From Macrothele yani (Eukaryota; Arthropoda; Arachnida; Araneae; Macrothelidae), in NCBI GenBank assembly GCA_039090855.1, contig CM077005.1, forward strand, positions 13,493,921-13,557,920: a stretch of 64,000 bases of DNA. The letters are read 5' to 3'. Positions 12,872 to 23,494 of the stretch are shown in pieces. Position 1 is the first letter of the stretch; each line of letters opens with the position of its first letter. A program made the position numbers and the translations under genes. A model generated the notes under the pieces. That model was not told where the DNA came from and ran no database searches. It saw only the letters and a list, made by a program, of their open reading frames with translations.

Positions 12872-14427
12872 TTCTTTCAAAGATGCAAGTAAAGTTGATT
12901 TTATATTCTTACTGATGTAGGAAATGAATGTTTTGGCTTGCTTATCATTGTTATAGGTTTCAGTTACTTCACATCCAACACATCTTAGTAATTTCATTTC
13001 ATTTCTAAATGCTGTAAATGGCATATTTTGTTTGGCTATGTGAAAAGCAACTTTAAAGAGTGTGGTGTAACTGCTTTATTTCCTTTTCTTCTAACCTTAA
13101 TATGGATCTCTGCATAGGGGTCTGAAAATCCTTTGCTTTGGCAAGTGCAGTTCTGGCTTCCATTCCTTTAAGATGTGCTGGTGTTTTCTCATGTACTTCA
13201 ACCACACGTTTCATTAAACAACAGCCTTTATCACGAAAGGTATTTGAACGTGATGTTTTGTCATATGACCGGCAAACAGTACAAAACATTGCTTTCAAGT
13301 GTTCATTGTAGGAAAGCCAATCATGTCCAGTTTTCCAAGTCTCTTGGAAAGCGTAAGTTTTAGTGCAAAAATTACTTCTTCCACTTTATTTCTCTCAATT
13401 ATTTCGTTGGGTTTTTTTTTTATCCATAATTTCAAAAAAATTGTTGGCTTTATTTTCATCAACAATTTCGATTATTTCTTTAGCCTTTTCTTTTTCAACA
13501 ATTATTTCTTCTTTATCTTTTTCCTGCTATTACTTTATTCACTTAATCATTTCCCCTTATTCCTTTCATCAGTTTGTCAAGCAGTAAGGAATCAATTTGG
13601 TCCACGACTGCTGTTTTAGGGATATTGCTCACGTCTTGATGAAAATATTTCTGCAAAGTATTATTTTTCAAGCTAGGTGGTGCAGGACACTTCTTAGGTG
13701 GCACTTTAAAAAAACATTTTAATTATTCATCCAATGGATAGAGATTGAAATCAAAAACGGAAGACCAGGCACAAACGAAAATTTCCAAAGAGCACACAGT
13801 TTTAGGTCTGCACTGTAACAACGGAGAGCGATCTTTCTATTGTTTGCACTAGTAATGGGCAAAAACCTCAGTTTTAACTTCAATGTTATAGGCAGCAACA
13901 CGTCGAAGATAAATCGATGTTTATAAGTGCGAAAGAATATTTCCGCACAACGCAAATGAATTTTTCTTTGTTGCACTCTTATAAAGAGAAAGGTAATATC
14001 ATCTTATGCCACTAACTGGCATTTTTTTCCCCAGTTCTTTCCCTCAGTATTACAGGAACCGATGCGTCGGATGAGAGCAGCGGCACATGCACGCCACCAC
14101 TGTCGTCACCGGGTTCTCACGTGATCTAAATTCTCCCTTCTACGGAGTTGATCGCTTTGACAGAGCTTTTGCCCTCGGAACTGTTTCGATCATCGGAAAG
14201 TTCAGGCTCTCTCTCGTTGGCCACGGTTCGGGCAAGGGTGTCATAATAAGCCTTCTTACATTCACATGATATGGGCCCACAACAATTTGTTCAAACATCA
14301 AAATAGCATAAAACACTAAATATAGATATATTTTTAAAGGTAGGTGCATCGCGTGCACCTTGCAGAAAAAATTGGGTGCACAATTTAACCTTTATGTGCA
14401 CAGTGCACCTGGGTATTTCAAGCCCTG
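11010..14427 (-). mobile_element. hAT transposon of the ZNF862-like type, complete ends
   Basis: The element has inverted ends CAGGGCTCAAAT and CAGGGCTTGAAAT and an exact 8-bp target duplication, TCCTAGAC (11002-11009 and 14428-14435), which is diagnostic of hAT. Repeated GGTGCAC motifs lie just inside both ends. Minus-strand coding runs from a TTF-type zinc finger (near 13350-13200, MFCTVCRSYDK), through a DGSTDHSECNEE stretch with the first catalytic Asp near 12830, the MHRCAHRLELAVK motif near 12550, to the hAT dimerisation region (AECKRGLFLMV near 11480-11450). Stops, shifts and a poly(A) run at 12839-12868 break it. Vertebrate ZNF862 is a domesticated relative; this copy is a fossil. Confidence 0.88.
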
Positions 14428-14559
14428 TCCTAGACAACATACTGTGTAACTCTTTTACTCTCAGACAACACGAGTGTATCATCAGCTTACCGCAACCTGC
14501 ACAAATGGAAATTCACAAGACAAAAACTAGTATTGTCTGTTTTTGTGTCGTGAACCTAT

Positions 14560-14925
14560 AAGTATATTTAATTGTGTCGTAATAAGCCTTCTTCCTACAT
14601 TCACGCGATATGGGCCCACGAAATTTTGTTCAAACATCAAAATAGCGTAAAACACTAAATATAGATATATTTTTTAAGTTAGGTGCACTGCACTGCGTGC
14701 ACCTTGCAGAAAAGAATTGGGTGCACAATTTAACTTTTACGTGCACCTGGGTATTTCGAGCCCTGTCCTAGACAACATACTGTGCAACTCTTTTACTCTC
14801 GGACAACACGAGTGTATCATCAGCTTACAGCAACCTGCACAAATGGAAATTCACAAGACAAAAGCCAGTACTGTCTGTTTTTGTATCATGAACCTATAAG
14901 TATATTTAATAGTGTTGGTTACACT
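14560..14925. repeat. Tandem duplicate of hAT right end plus flank
   Basis: This block repeats 14235-14575 closely: the hAT subterminal GGTGCAC motifs, the terminus ending in GCCCTG, the TCCTAGAC flank and about 150 bases of LINE beyond. The duplication arose after the hAT insertion because it copies the insertion junction. Confidence 0.75.
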
Positions 14926-14960
14926 AAACAAACTTCTCTAACTCATACACCGATGAAAAA

Positions 14961-15579
14961 ACAATGAAATGGGACACCATTTCCACATTGCATACTTATT
15001 TGCTAGCATACATGTCTTTTCACACACCAAAGTAAATTTCCAATTGCACCACAATTTTTCAAGTCCATTCAAAGAGAGACTCCACCTAATAATTAAATGA
15101 CCTTACATTTAATTTAAAAATTTCAGGAGTCTTCCACTGCTGATTGAGGTTATATCACAAACTGTTTGCAAAACATGTTCTTAAATGCTATACAGCAACT
15201 TAAGTCACTATCACCTTTTTCTGGGTTTATCAAATAAAACATTTTTAGGAAACAGCAAATTGCAAGAAATGTTAACTATTTGCCACAGTTCAAAAGACAG
15301 GCACTTTTTTATGAACAAGGTAAATTAAGAACTTAATTTTACAAGCTCTACCACCATAAAGCACAACTTGAAGCTTTACATTTTGTTTTATTTCAATCAT
15401 CTACATTAAAATATCAAGTAACAAAGATTAAATTAGTATGCCTGAAGCAGATATTAAACATCTTCTCAAATTTTAGTGTTATATATCCCTAATAAGCAGT
15501 AAAATTATAATGCATGGTTTATAAAGTTCTTTACATAACTCCATAATTTTTGCTGCACAGAAATGCATTCAAATATGTA
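14961..15579. other. No recognised features
   Basis: AT-rich DNA between the LINE remnant and the next mariner-like element. Nothing supported. Confidence 0.4.
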
Positions 15580-16908
15580 CAGGGTGATTCATAAAGAAGT
15601 ATACAGTTTCAACGCACTATAAAACAAGAACAATGCAAGAGATTTTATGTTACCTGTAACAGAATTGTAGGGGAATGTTTAAAGTTATTTTAGAGACAGT
15701 CACAGATGTTCTATGTGTGCACCCTTAGTCACACGACACACACCGAGCCGGTAATCCATTTCCGCCCAAACGCGAGGTAAGATATCTGAATCAAGTGAAG
15801 TGATAGTGGCTGTGATACGTTGTTTCAGCTCAGTTAAATCAACAGGAAGGGGAGGGGCAAATACCTTATTCTTTACGTACTCCCACAGGAAAAGGCACAA
15901 GGTGTTAAGTCAGGACTTCTGGATGGCCATTGGGTAAGTGGCATGTTGTAGTCCGCGGCTTGTGCAATCCATCGGTGAGGAAGATGTTCATCGAGATAAT
16001 CTCACACGTCGCCTAACCAGTGCGGTGGTGCACCATCCAATTGGAGAATAAAGTTGTCACTGTCCTCCTGCAACTATGGCTTCAAACAAAGACTTAACAT
16101 ACCCAGAAAAGAACCTCCCATGACAGTTTTCTGGTGAAAAAAGAAGGGGCAGTACACTATCTTTTTGAACACAGCACAAAACACATTTACCTTAGGGAAA
16201 TCTCGCACTTGTTGCACTGTAAATCTGGGATTCTCCATTCCCCAAAAGCAAACATTGTGCTTGTTTACCTGACCACTCACATGAAATGTAGCTTCATCGG
16301 TGAAAACTAAGTGATCGGCAAAATCGTCATTTTCAAAACGGTGCTGCATTTTGGCACAAAATTCAAAGCGCTTTGTCTTGTCAAGGTCAGTGAGATTTTA
16401 CAACATCTGTACTTTGTATGGAACCATTTTCAGCTTCTTTCTCAAAATTATCCAGACAGTGGACTGTGAAATCTGCACTTCACGACTCACCCTTCGCTTT
16501 GTTTTTCCCGGGCTTCGCTGAATGGCGGTGCAAACACTATCAACGACTTCTTCCGATACACGCGGTCGTCCAGGACAGCCCGTAGTTTCAAATTTTTTTA
16601 TGCCAATCGCAGATAGATTTTCTGGTTGGAGGTTCTTTTCCGAATCGTGATCGAAATTGCAGTTGCACAACAGTTACAGATTCCGTTTTGCTCAATTCAA
16701 GAACACAAAATGCCTTCTCCACCGCAGATGCTGCCATTTTGACTGACTAGTCACGTGACACGCGCTGTCGCCCATGTCACTTTCCACAGTCGCGGGACAC
16801 AAACTTTATGAGTACATCTACCTAACTGTTAACAGTTGTGGTCCGTGTCTTCAACTGTTACTGTTTTACAGCATCTGGAAACTGTATACTTCTTTATGAA
16901 TCAGGGAG
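15580..16908 (-). mobile_element. Mariner-like transposon with TIRs
   Basis: Ends CAGGGTGATTCATAAAGAAG and CTCCCTGATTCATAAAGAAG are inverted, with TA on both sides (1329 bp). Minus-strand fragments: an HTH with CPGRPRVSEEVVDSVCTAIQ and SQSTVWIIL near 16400-16670; FTDEATFHVSG with the first catalytic Asp near 16290; FLWEYVKNKVF near 15880 and a C-terminal HIEHL end near 15702. Frames are broken in several places. Same family type as the copies at 43507-44856 and 54834-56038. Confidence 0.88.
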
Positions 16909-17582
16909 TATATAAAATATTAGGAAATAAAAGACTCAAAACCAATTCAGTAATGAGGTCTCCCTAGTCAAAACCTTAAAGGAGAGCTATGCTCCCCAGG
17001 GGATTAACACTTAGTCATCCAAATGGTTTAGGCATTTCCTTTTTTTTTTTTTTTCTGAAAAAGCTGTTCTACTGACTGCACTGTGATCACCCCAAGATTT
17101 GAAATCCAACAACTAAACATATGTAATGAAGCCAGTAATAATATCAATCCATTTTCCTTTTGAAACAACTGAAACCCTGAGTGTGACTGGTTGTACCTTT
17201 TCTCCAAGAAATTAGAGAAGAAAATAGCCTTTCTGCCCCAAAAGATGATACCATAATTCAGTCACAGAAGGCAGCACTTTGAACTTTTGCAGAAATGTAT
17301 TATGGTGTTACTCTACAGGTCTCTTCATTTCAGGGTGGTAGTGGTAAACCCACATTACATCACCTATTACAATGCAAAAGAGAAAAACAATTTTATTCTA
17401 TTTACAATGATGTACAAAGTTCCTCACAAATGTTTTTTAAAGTGTTTTTTTTTGTGCACTTGTATTTGTATTTTGGAAATCTATTAAGATATTAACAGTA
17501 TCCCATGTTGTCAATGATTGCACGGCTCACAAGCAGTGAAACAACTTGCCTAATGAGTACATCAATCTGCTGCTTATTTACT
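16909..17582. other. No recognised features
   Basis: Includes a T run at 17039-17054. A second short open stretch at 17510-17560 (minus, VVSLLVSRAIIDNMGYC) may belong with the candidate exon at 17583-17690 but is unsupported. Confidence 0.35.
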
Positions 17583-17690
17583 CTAAATCACTGATACTGC
17601 AAGCTGATATCTCATCATACACATTTCAACAGTACTCTCATCATACAGATAGATTTCTCGGCCATCACTGAGTTTAAATGGGATGAATCC
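17583..17690 (-). other. Unassigned candidate exon downstream of the remodeler gene
   Basis: A strong acceptor (TTTCTTATTTTGTTCTAG) precedes a 35-codon open frame starting GFIPFKLSDGREIYLYDE and ending in TAG. The composition looks protein-like rather than random, with mixed acidic and hydrophobic residues and no low complexity. I do not recognise the peptide. Its phase does not continue the SMARCAD1-like exon at 19185-19294, because that join hits a stop after five codons. It could be the last exon of another minus-strand gene or chance. Confidence 0.2.
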
Positions 17691-17930
17691 CTAGAACAAA
17701 ATAAGAAATTCAGTCACTACTTTGTCTTGTGCCTACTTCTCTGAAGCCAGCACTATTTGGCCGTGGGTCAACTGTATTATCTAAAGCTAAGGCACACACC
17801 AACTTGAACATGATCGTTCTCTACATAAGAGCAAACCAGCTGCTACAATTACATTCCCCTAACATAGGATGTTTACCACATATATGTTGATTTTTTTTCT
17901 ATTTCTTTTGCTAATTCTACACCTTTTCCT

Positions 17931-17936
17931 TTTATT
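17931..17936 (-). promoter_or_regulatory. Possible polyadenylation signal AATAAA
   Basis: On the minus strand, AATAAA occurs about 190 bases after the predicted SMARCAD1-like stop codon. Position and strand fit a 3' end signal, but such hexamers are common by chance in AT-rich DNA. Confidence 0.3.
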
Positions 17937-18127
17937 CCCAGAACGCATATTTACCCAACAGATTTAGACATCTATTAACCCCCCACACTAAAGGAATTTC
18001 ATCATGTTACTTCCAGTGACACCATTTACACAACTGTTCGTGGCTGTATGTCCTAGAGCAGTTGGCCAACAGGTTTGGTTAGCCCTGCTCTGCTCCCCCC
18101 TTCTGTGCTGGACAGAGAGCTAGAGAT

Positions 18128-18174
18128 TCACACTATACAGAGGCTATTTTCCAAGTAGTAGGTTGCCAGGTTAC
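18128..18174 (-). CDS. SMARCAD1: SMARCAD1-like terminal exon, C-terminus and stop
   Basis: A good acceptor (pyrimidine-rich, TGTTTCAG) at 18175 opens a short frame whose first two bases complete the split glycine codon of the previous exon. It encodes GNLATYYLENSLCIV and stops at 18128-18130. Vertebrate SMARCAD1 also ends with a short tail containing an IATLL stretch, so LATYYL is plausible, but similarity is weak. The phase match and total coding length divisible by three support it. A divergent last exon elsewhere cannot be excluded. Confidence 0.5.
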
Positions 18175-18704
18175 CTGAAACACAGAATTAAACAATCAGA
18201 TACATAATTTCTTAAAAAAAAATTGGCATCATTGGACAGCTTTGGGATTGTATACAGCTACATTTTTCTTTCTTTTATTTTTTAATATTCTCTAAAGAAG
18301 AAAGGGGCCTTTTTAGCAGAAACCGAAGTCTGTGGCCACATGGAGTGTACTTCCCAAACTAAGACCACATGTAAATTTTAATTGCTATGGTGTTGCTGCA
18401 CTTCAGGGAAGTTTTCACTCTTAAATCCATGTACAAATCAAGCCAATACCGATTTTTGATTATCAAGTCCTTTTTGTTGTTTTCTAAATAAAGGAAACAA
18501 GGTTCTGGCTCCTCATAGGAATTAAGCACGTAAGTGAACTTTAATTTCAGATCAGATCATATGTAAAGGATTTTAGAAAGGGAGTGTCTGACCCCAGATC
18601 TTAAACGACATTTAGAAATAGGAAGCCAGGAGATTTGGGCTAAGGTGCCCTACAGGAAAGTGACACGGAAGCGAAGTAGAAAGGGGAGGAAGACGTCCTT
18701 ATTT

Positions 18705-18848
18705 ATAACCGGGTCTGATGGCTTAACGTGCCAATCTGATTCATGGCAGATATTTAGTGGTTCGAGCGTTTGTACCAGCCTGGGATTGAACCTGAGATTT
18801 CTCCGTGACAGTCACGAACGTTGATCACTAGGCTATCCACAGCCCGAA
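18705..18848 (-). repeat. tRNA-derived SINE-like sequence, second family
   Basis: On the minus strand, TGGATAGCCTAGTGATCAAC resembles an A box, and GGTTCAATCCCAGG a B box 45 to 50 bases later. The layout is tRNA-like, but the body differs from the SINE family at positions 1, 838, 28564 and 32203. It lies in the last intron of the remodeler gene. Confidence 0.45.
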
Positions 18849-19184
18849 CTTTCATTTCTCCAGTTTGTGGGTGTTTTAAAGCAATGAAGCTTGGTTTCTC
18901 GGTTTCTCATGGGGGCAATTCAAAATCATACTTTATTGTAAGGAGAGTCAAAACATTTGTTTCACCCTTCAAGAGAATACAGCTATTGAGGGAGTTATCA
19001 TTGCATCTGTTCATGGGTAAAATGGGATTGTTTAACTACCATCAGTTTTACCTTATTGTGAATTGCTGTAAAGCGCTTCAAAACTGTGCTAGTAGTAAAC
19101 TCTCATGCAACTCCTACAAGAAGTTGAATGAACCAGAATCATGCACAAAGAGAACTAGGAACAACAAATATAATGTATGCATAC

Positions 19185-19294
19185 CTCCATCTGATGAAGT
19201 AATGTCTTTTTCAAGCTTCAGTTTTTCTTTAACTCTCTGCAAGATGCCTTCTTCTATAGTATCCTTACTTATCATTCTAATGATCAAAACACTC
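19185..19294 (-). CDS. SMARCAD1: SMARCAD1-like exon: post-motif VI brace helix
   Basis: This 110-base exon starts after TTGTGCAG and ends GGAG before GTATGC. It encodes SVLIIRMISKDTIEEGIL followed by a KEKLKLEKDITS segment. This is the conserved ISxxTIEE helix that closes the SNF2 catalytic core, next to a KLKLE(K/Q)D stretch typical of SMARCAD1/Etl1. It is separated from the previous exon by 9.7 kb of intron that contains a Penelope-like element and several Tc1/mariner fossils. Confidence 0.88.
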
Positions 19295-19970
19295 CTGCAC
19301 AAAAAAGAACACTTCAGATTTTCGTGCACTGTTATGCAATTGAAAACATGGAAATACAAAATATAAAAACATCAGACTTCACAACTAAAAAATAATAACT
19401 ATTTTGATATTTAAAATGCCTGTTTGGATAAACCATATATTTTATTCCTTATGATGGGAACATCATGTTTGGATATTAACTTTTTTCTTATGGCTCTTGG
19501 ATGTCCTTAAATAAAATAAATGTATCTGCTTCTAATATGCGGAAATGTACTTTGTAAGCTTTCTTTCTTTGTGGCTTGTTTGCTATCTACTTCTACAGTT
19601 TTTCAACTTTTCTCCTGTAAGTCTGGAAAATGACAAAATGATTTACATCTAGACATACAATATTGACAGGAATCATATGAGCAATTTCTGCCAACAGCCT
19701 TAAAAAGTATAGCATGATTTTGAAACGCATAATGAAAGACTTTTTGCACCGATAAATGCTGCTAGGGTTCAAAAACTCCAACAAACATTTTACAAAAAAT
19801 GTGCCATTCAATAAATAACATAACCCACTTCCCCAGCCTATCCCATGAAACTTTGAAATATTTATGTTAGTCAGCCAATATTAATTTACAAATACAATGC
19901 AGTTAATATAATAAATTACTAACTATATACATATTTTAAGAACTAATAAATTAAAAACCTTAACGTCCAA
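19295..19970. other. Intronic AT-rich DNA, nothing recognised
   Basis: Between the 19185-19294 exon and a small inverted-repeat cluster. No further signal seen. Confidence 0.4.
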
Positions 19971-20113
19971 ACCATGCAAGATGACGTTTGAATGTTTTTG
20001 CCCATCAACGGTGGGCCTCAGAAAAATGGCGTGTTGATGGTGAAAGATTGTGATGACTTTTGAACATTTTCGCCCAGTTGATGAACAAAAATGTTCAAGT
20101 CGTCTTGCGTGGG
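19971..20113. repeat. Small inverted-repeat cluster
   Basis: The arm CATGCAAGATGACGTTTGAA at the left pairs imperfectly with GTTCAAGTCGTCTTGCGTGG at the right. A third related word (GATGACTTTTGAACATTTTC) lies between them, so two alternative hairpins are possible. It abuts the Penelope-like element. Confidence 0.5.
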
Positions 20114-20195
20114 GTGTTGAAAAGGGCCATTGTACAACTTACGTTCGAATAGTTTATCTAACGAACTAATCGAACCATTAATGTGCGACTTTGTC

Positions 20196-20545
20196 ATTCT
20201 ATAGTGTCTGTCACTAATGTAAATCGTGACAGACAGAGTACTGTTTCACACGTTATTCATTAGGAAATTGATTACCCATGGGAGGATGAAATATATAAAG
20301 TGGTACATTGTAACGTCAATCATGGATTTAATGTTATTAAAATGCACTCGCCTGGCTTCTTCTTAGCTGTGTATTCAATTTGGGTTATTGTTCTAGAGCC
20401 CGGATATTTGTCTTTTTATTCGGAAAGGTTGTCTGTCTGATGAATGACATAATTTAGAAACAAGAACTGGAGTGAAATCTTGAATTGCAGTAAAATTATG
20501 AATTGGCATAAAAGCATGAGCTGAAGTAAAAAGTCGAATTGTAGC
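20196..20545. repeat. Penelope-like element, left inverted arm
   Basis: This 350-base arm is the inverse of 23065-23442. It runs from ATTCTATAGTGTCTGTCA through TCACACGTTATTCATTAGGA and GAACAAGAACTGGAGTGAAA-like words. The inner part is a degenerate array of roughly 18-base units with ATTTTACTTCAG-type words (seen on the other strand). Confidence 0.8.
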
Positions 20546-21089
20546 AAGAAAACGTAACTAGTTGTCGCCGTGGATATCATGAAGCAAAGGAGATTCCACG
20601 AACAAACAAACATAAAGTATGTTATCATGAAGAAGGAAAGCACGAAGTGGTAATAGATCAATGAACAATGGATTATAAAAGAAGTGCTGAACGACCTTGA
20701 AAACCGATGAACTAGAACAAGTGATTCGAACAATTCAACGGAAGAGCCAGGTACTCTCGCAGGTAATATAGCCAGACTAGTTTAGACTATTTTATATCAT
20801 AGTCATCTTCAGTGGGTAGTTGCGTGTTGATCGCTCATTGTTACAAAGCCGGATTCACGTTGCTTCTCAACCGGACTATGCCACGTCGATGCCGTGTTGC
20901 ATCATATCTATCTATCTATTGTTCTTATCTGCGCAACTTTTATTTCGCTGCTGGTAGGGTGTTTTCGAATTCATTCAATCAGGTAGGTATCCCGCAATTC
21001 GTAGATGTACGTGGCGCCATCTATTGTCGCGGGTATCCAAAACTGCAGTTAAGGATTTTTTATTTTTTTTCGAGACTTTGGTTTATATT

Positions 21090-22990
21090 TTAATTTGAGT
21101 TACTGTTTGCTTTCTTGCTCATTAGGTACCTCCAGGGATAAGGCAATTCAATAGGGGTATTATTATTGCAATTGTATTTCATAGTTTTTTCAATAACAAG
21201 TTCCTCAGATGTTAATATCTGGCTATGGGTTCGATGCGAGGTGAGTATTTTTGCATTTGTCCAATTGGGTTCGGTAATATTTGCAATGCAATATTGCACC
21301 AAAGAGGTTTTTCTTCTTTATGGTTTCAATTTTTTATATGTCCATTCAGTCTGGATTTGAATCTTCGTTTCGTGCTACCAATGTACATTATATTATTTGT
21401 TTGATTGTCAAAATTGCTGCATGTTGGAATAGCATACACTCCAGCACGGTCCAGAATCAATTTCTTGTTATTTCTATTAATTAGTAACACAGCATTATCA
21501 ATTACTGTTTCAGCAAGCTGCATATTATGTTTCTTACATTCATCTTTCGCGATGCTGGTGATAGGTTGTATATATGGGAGAGATCCACAGTATCGTTGAT
21601 TTTCGGTTGGTTTAGATGTTCTATTAGTAAATGATTTTTTTATATTTTTGTATATTAAGTTGATCAGGCATGCATTATATCCAAAGGATCTTTCAGTGTT
21701 TATAATCCATCGTAATTATTTTATTTCTTTGCTCTTATCTGATGAATGTGTAATAGCCCTTCTAACGTAATATTGGAAGGCTGATGTTTTATATTTCCAA
21801 GGGTGATGTGAGTTAGCTGGTACAATTGCAGGGATGTAGATAGGTTTCCGGTATACTACAAATCCAACCTGATTATTATTCTTTATTAATGTTATATCTA
21901 AGAAGTTTAACATTTGATTACATTCTTTTTCAGCTGTTGATGGATAGCAGTGGTTAAACTTATCAATAAAATAGTTTAGTTTTTCTTCTGAATGTGACCA
22001 AAACATCAAGACATCGTCGACGTATCTCAGATATAAATAAGGGAGATTGTGACTTGTATTTTTCAGGAGGTCATTTTCCATCTCTTGCAGCACAACCTCA
22101 GCAAGTAGGCCAGATAGCAGTGAGCCCATGGGTACGCCTTTTAGTTATTTGTAGATCTGCTTATCATATTGAAAGTAATTATTGTTATGTATGAAGTTTA
22201 AAGCCTTGATGATACTGGTTTTTTCTTTATCCAGGATATTTTCTTCGTTAAGTTTTTCATGAATGATTTCAATAGACCTTTCAACCGGTGTGTTTGGATA
22301 GAGGGAAATGACGTCCAGACTAAGCATGATGAAATCAGTTGTATTAATGGACTTTATCTTTTCAATTACTTCAATGGAATTATTAATAGTAAATTCATGT
22401 TTGCTGTAGAATTGTTTTAGATATTGGAATATGCTCTTTCCAAGTTAATTGTAGGAGCTTTAGTCTTATAGGCGCGTCTATTTTCTGAGTTCTTATTTTT
22501 TCGAAGATGTGGGGCAGTGATGCACCCACAGGTGGATAAGCTTTACATTTAATATTTGGTGGTAATTCACTGTGGTTCCTCAGTGTAGATAATTGTCGAA
22601 TAATATTATCCATAGGATCGTTGTCGATTTTCTTCACAGTTAAGTCTTCAATTGCCTTCAACATGTTTTGATGGTAATCAGTTTGATTCATGATGACAAG
22701 TTGTTTTGACTTGTCTGCTGTTATACAAATAGGTTGGGGTTATCTCTAAGTTCTAGCAGCTTGTGCCTTTTATATTTAATTGGGTGTTTATTACTATGCT
22801 TTTTCATATTGTTGATTGTTCTAACAATTTTATAATTTTATACCTTGTGGGGTTGTGTCTGGATTTTGGTAGATTTTTTTAAGATATCTTCTATCTGTGG
22901 TATGGTAATTTCAGTCTTAGGTGGCTTAACCTTGTAGGCAAATTTAATGCCTCTATTAAGGGCTTTTTATTTGCAGATTAGATAATTCTT
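21090..22990 (-). mobile_element. Penelope-like retroelement coding region: RT plus GIY-YIG endonuclease
   Basis: Minus-strand pieces in order: an N-terminal block (LNRGIKFAYKVKPP near 22950; SKQLVVMNQTDYHQNMLKAI near 22700-22640), the RT palm (MLSLDVISLYPNTPVE near 22327), GSLLSGLLAEVVLQEME (22129), the catalytic LRYVDDVLMFW near 22010, YRKPIYIP (21840), and a GIY-YIG domain (AGVYAIPTCSN, NIMYIGSTKRRFKSRLNGH) at 21440-21340. It ends near 21090. Known role of the family: telomere-independent retrotransposition primed at an endonuclease nick. At least four frame breaks make it non-functional. It lies in an intron of the remodeler gene, in the same sense. Confidence 0.88.
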
Positions 22991-23064
22991 GGTAAGAATT
23001 GTTAATGAATCGTTGTTGTGATCCACTGTATATTTTGTTCTTGTTGTTGGTTACATTCTTATCT

Positions 23065-23442
23065 CATATTAAATTTTTACTTCAGTTCATGCTTTTATGT
23101 CAATTTATAATTTTACTTCAGTTCAGGATTTTACTGAAATTCAAGATTTACCTCAATTTAAGATTTTACTCCAGTTCTTGTTCCTAAATTACATCAATCA
23201 TCAGACAGACAATCCTTCCGAATAAAAGGACGAATATCGGAGCTCTACAACAACCCAAAGTGAATACACAGCTAAGAAGAAGCCAGGTGAGTGCATTTTA
23301 ATAACATTAAATCCACGATTGACGTTACAATGTACCACTTTATATATTTCATCCTCTCATGGGTAATCAATTTCCTAATGAATAACGTGTGAAACAGCAC
23401 TCTGTCCGTCACGATTTACATTAATGACAGACACTATAGAAT
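23065..23442. repeat. Penelope-like element, right inverted arm
   Basis: Mirror of 20196-20545. The inner end starts with repeated TTTTACTTCAGTTCA-type units; the outer end is GACAGACACTATAGAAT. Inverted terminal arms of this kind are known for Penelope insertions. Confidence 0.8.
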
Positions 23443-23494
23443 AAGGGCCATTGTATGCAGCATTCCAACAGCTAGGAACAATAACATACATGAG

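Larger units (their letters stand above)
8935..14960 (-). mobile_element. LINE copy split by two later insertions
   Basis: Pieces at 8935-9477, 10745-11009 and 14436-14960 are collinear with the LINE fragment at 29710-30900 on the same strand. They were one insert before a mariner-like element (9478-10744) and a hAT element (11010-14427) entered it. The left end carries the inverted 3' terminus (AAGCTGTTATCTGA). Frames are fully degraded. Confidence 0.65.

Noticed and set aside
11219..13300. Domesticated ZNF862-like host gene
   Set aside because: Stops and frameshifts, complete hAT termini and an exact target duplication show it to be a transposon copy.
18821..19366. 181-codon plus-strand frame
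   Set aside because: It runs antisense across the SMARCAD1-like exon at 19185-19294, whose minus-strand reading has clear homology and splice sites.
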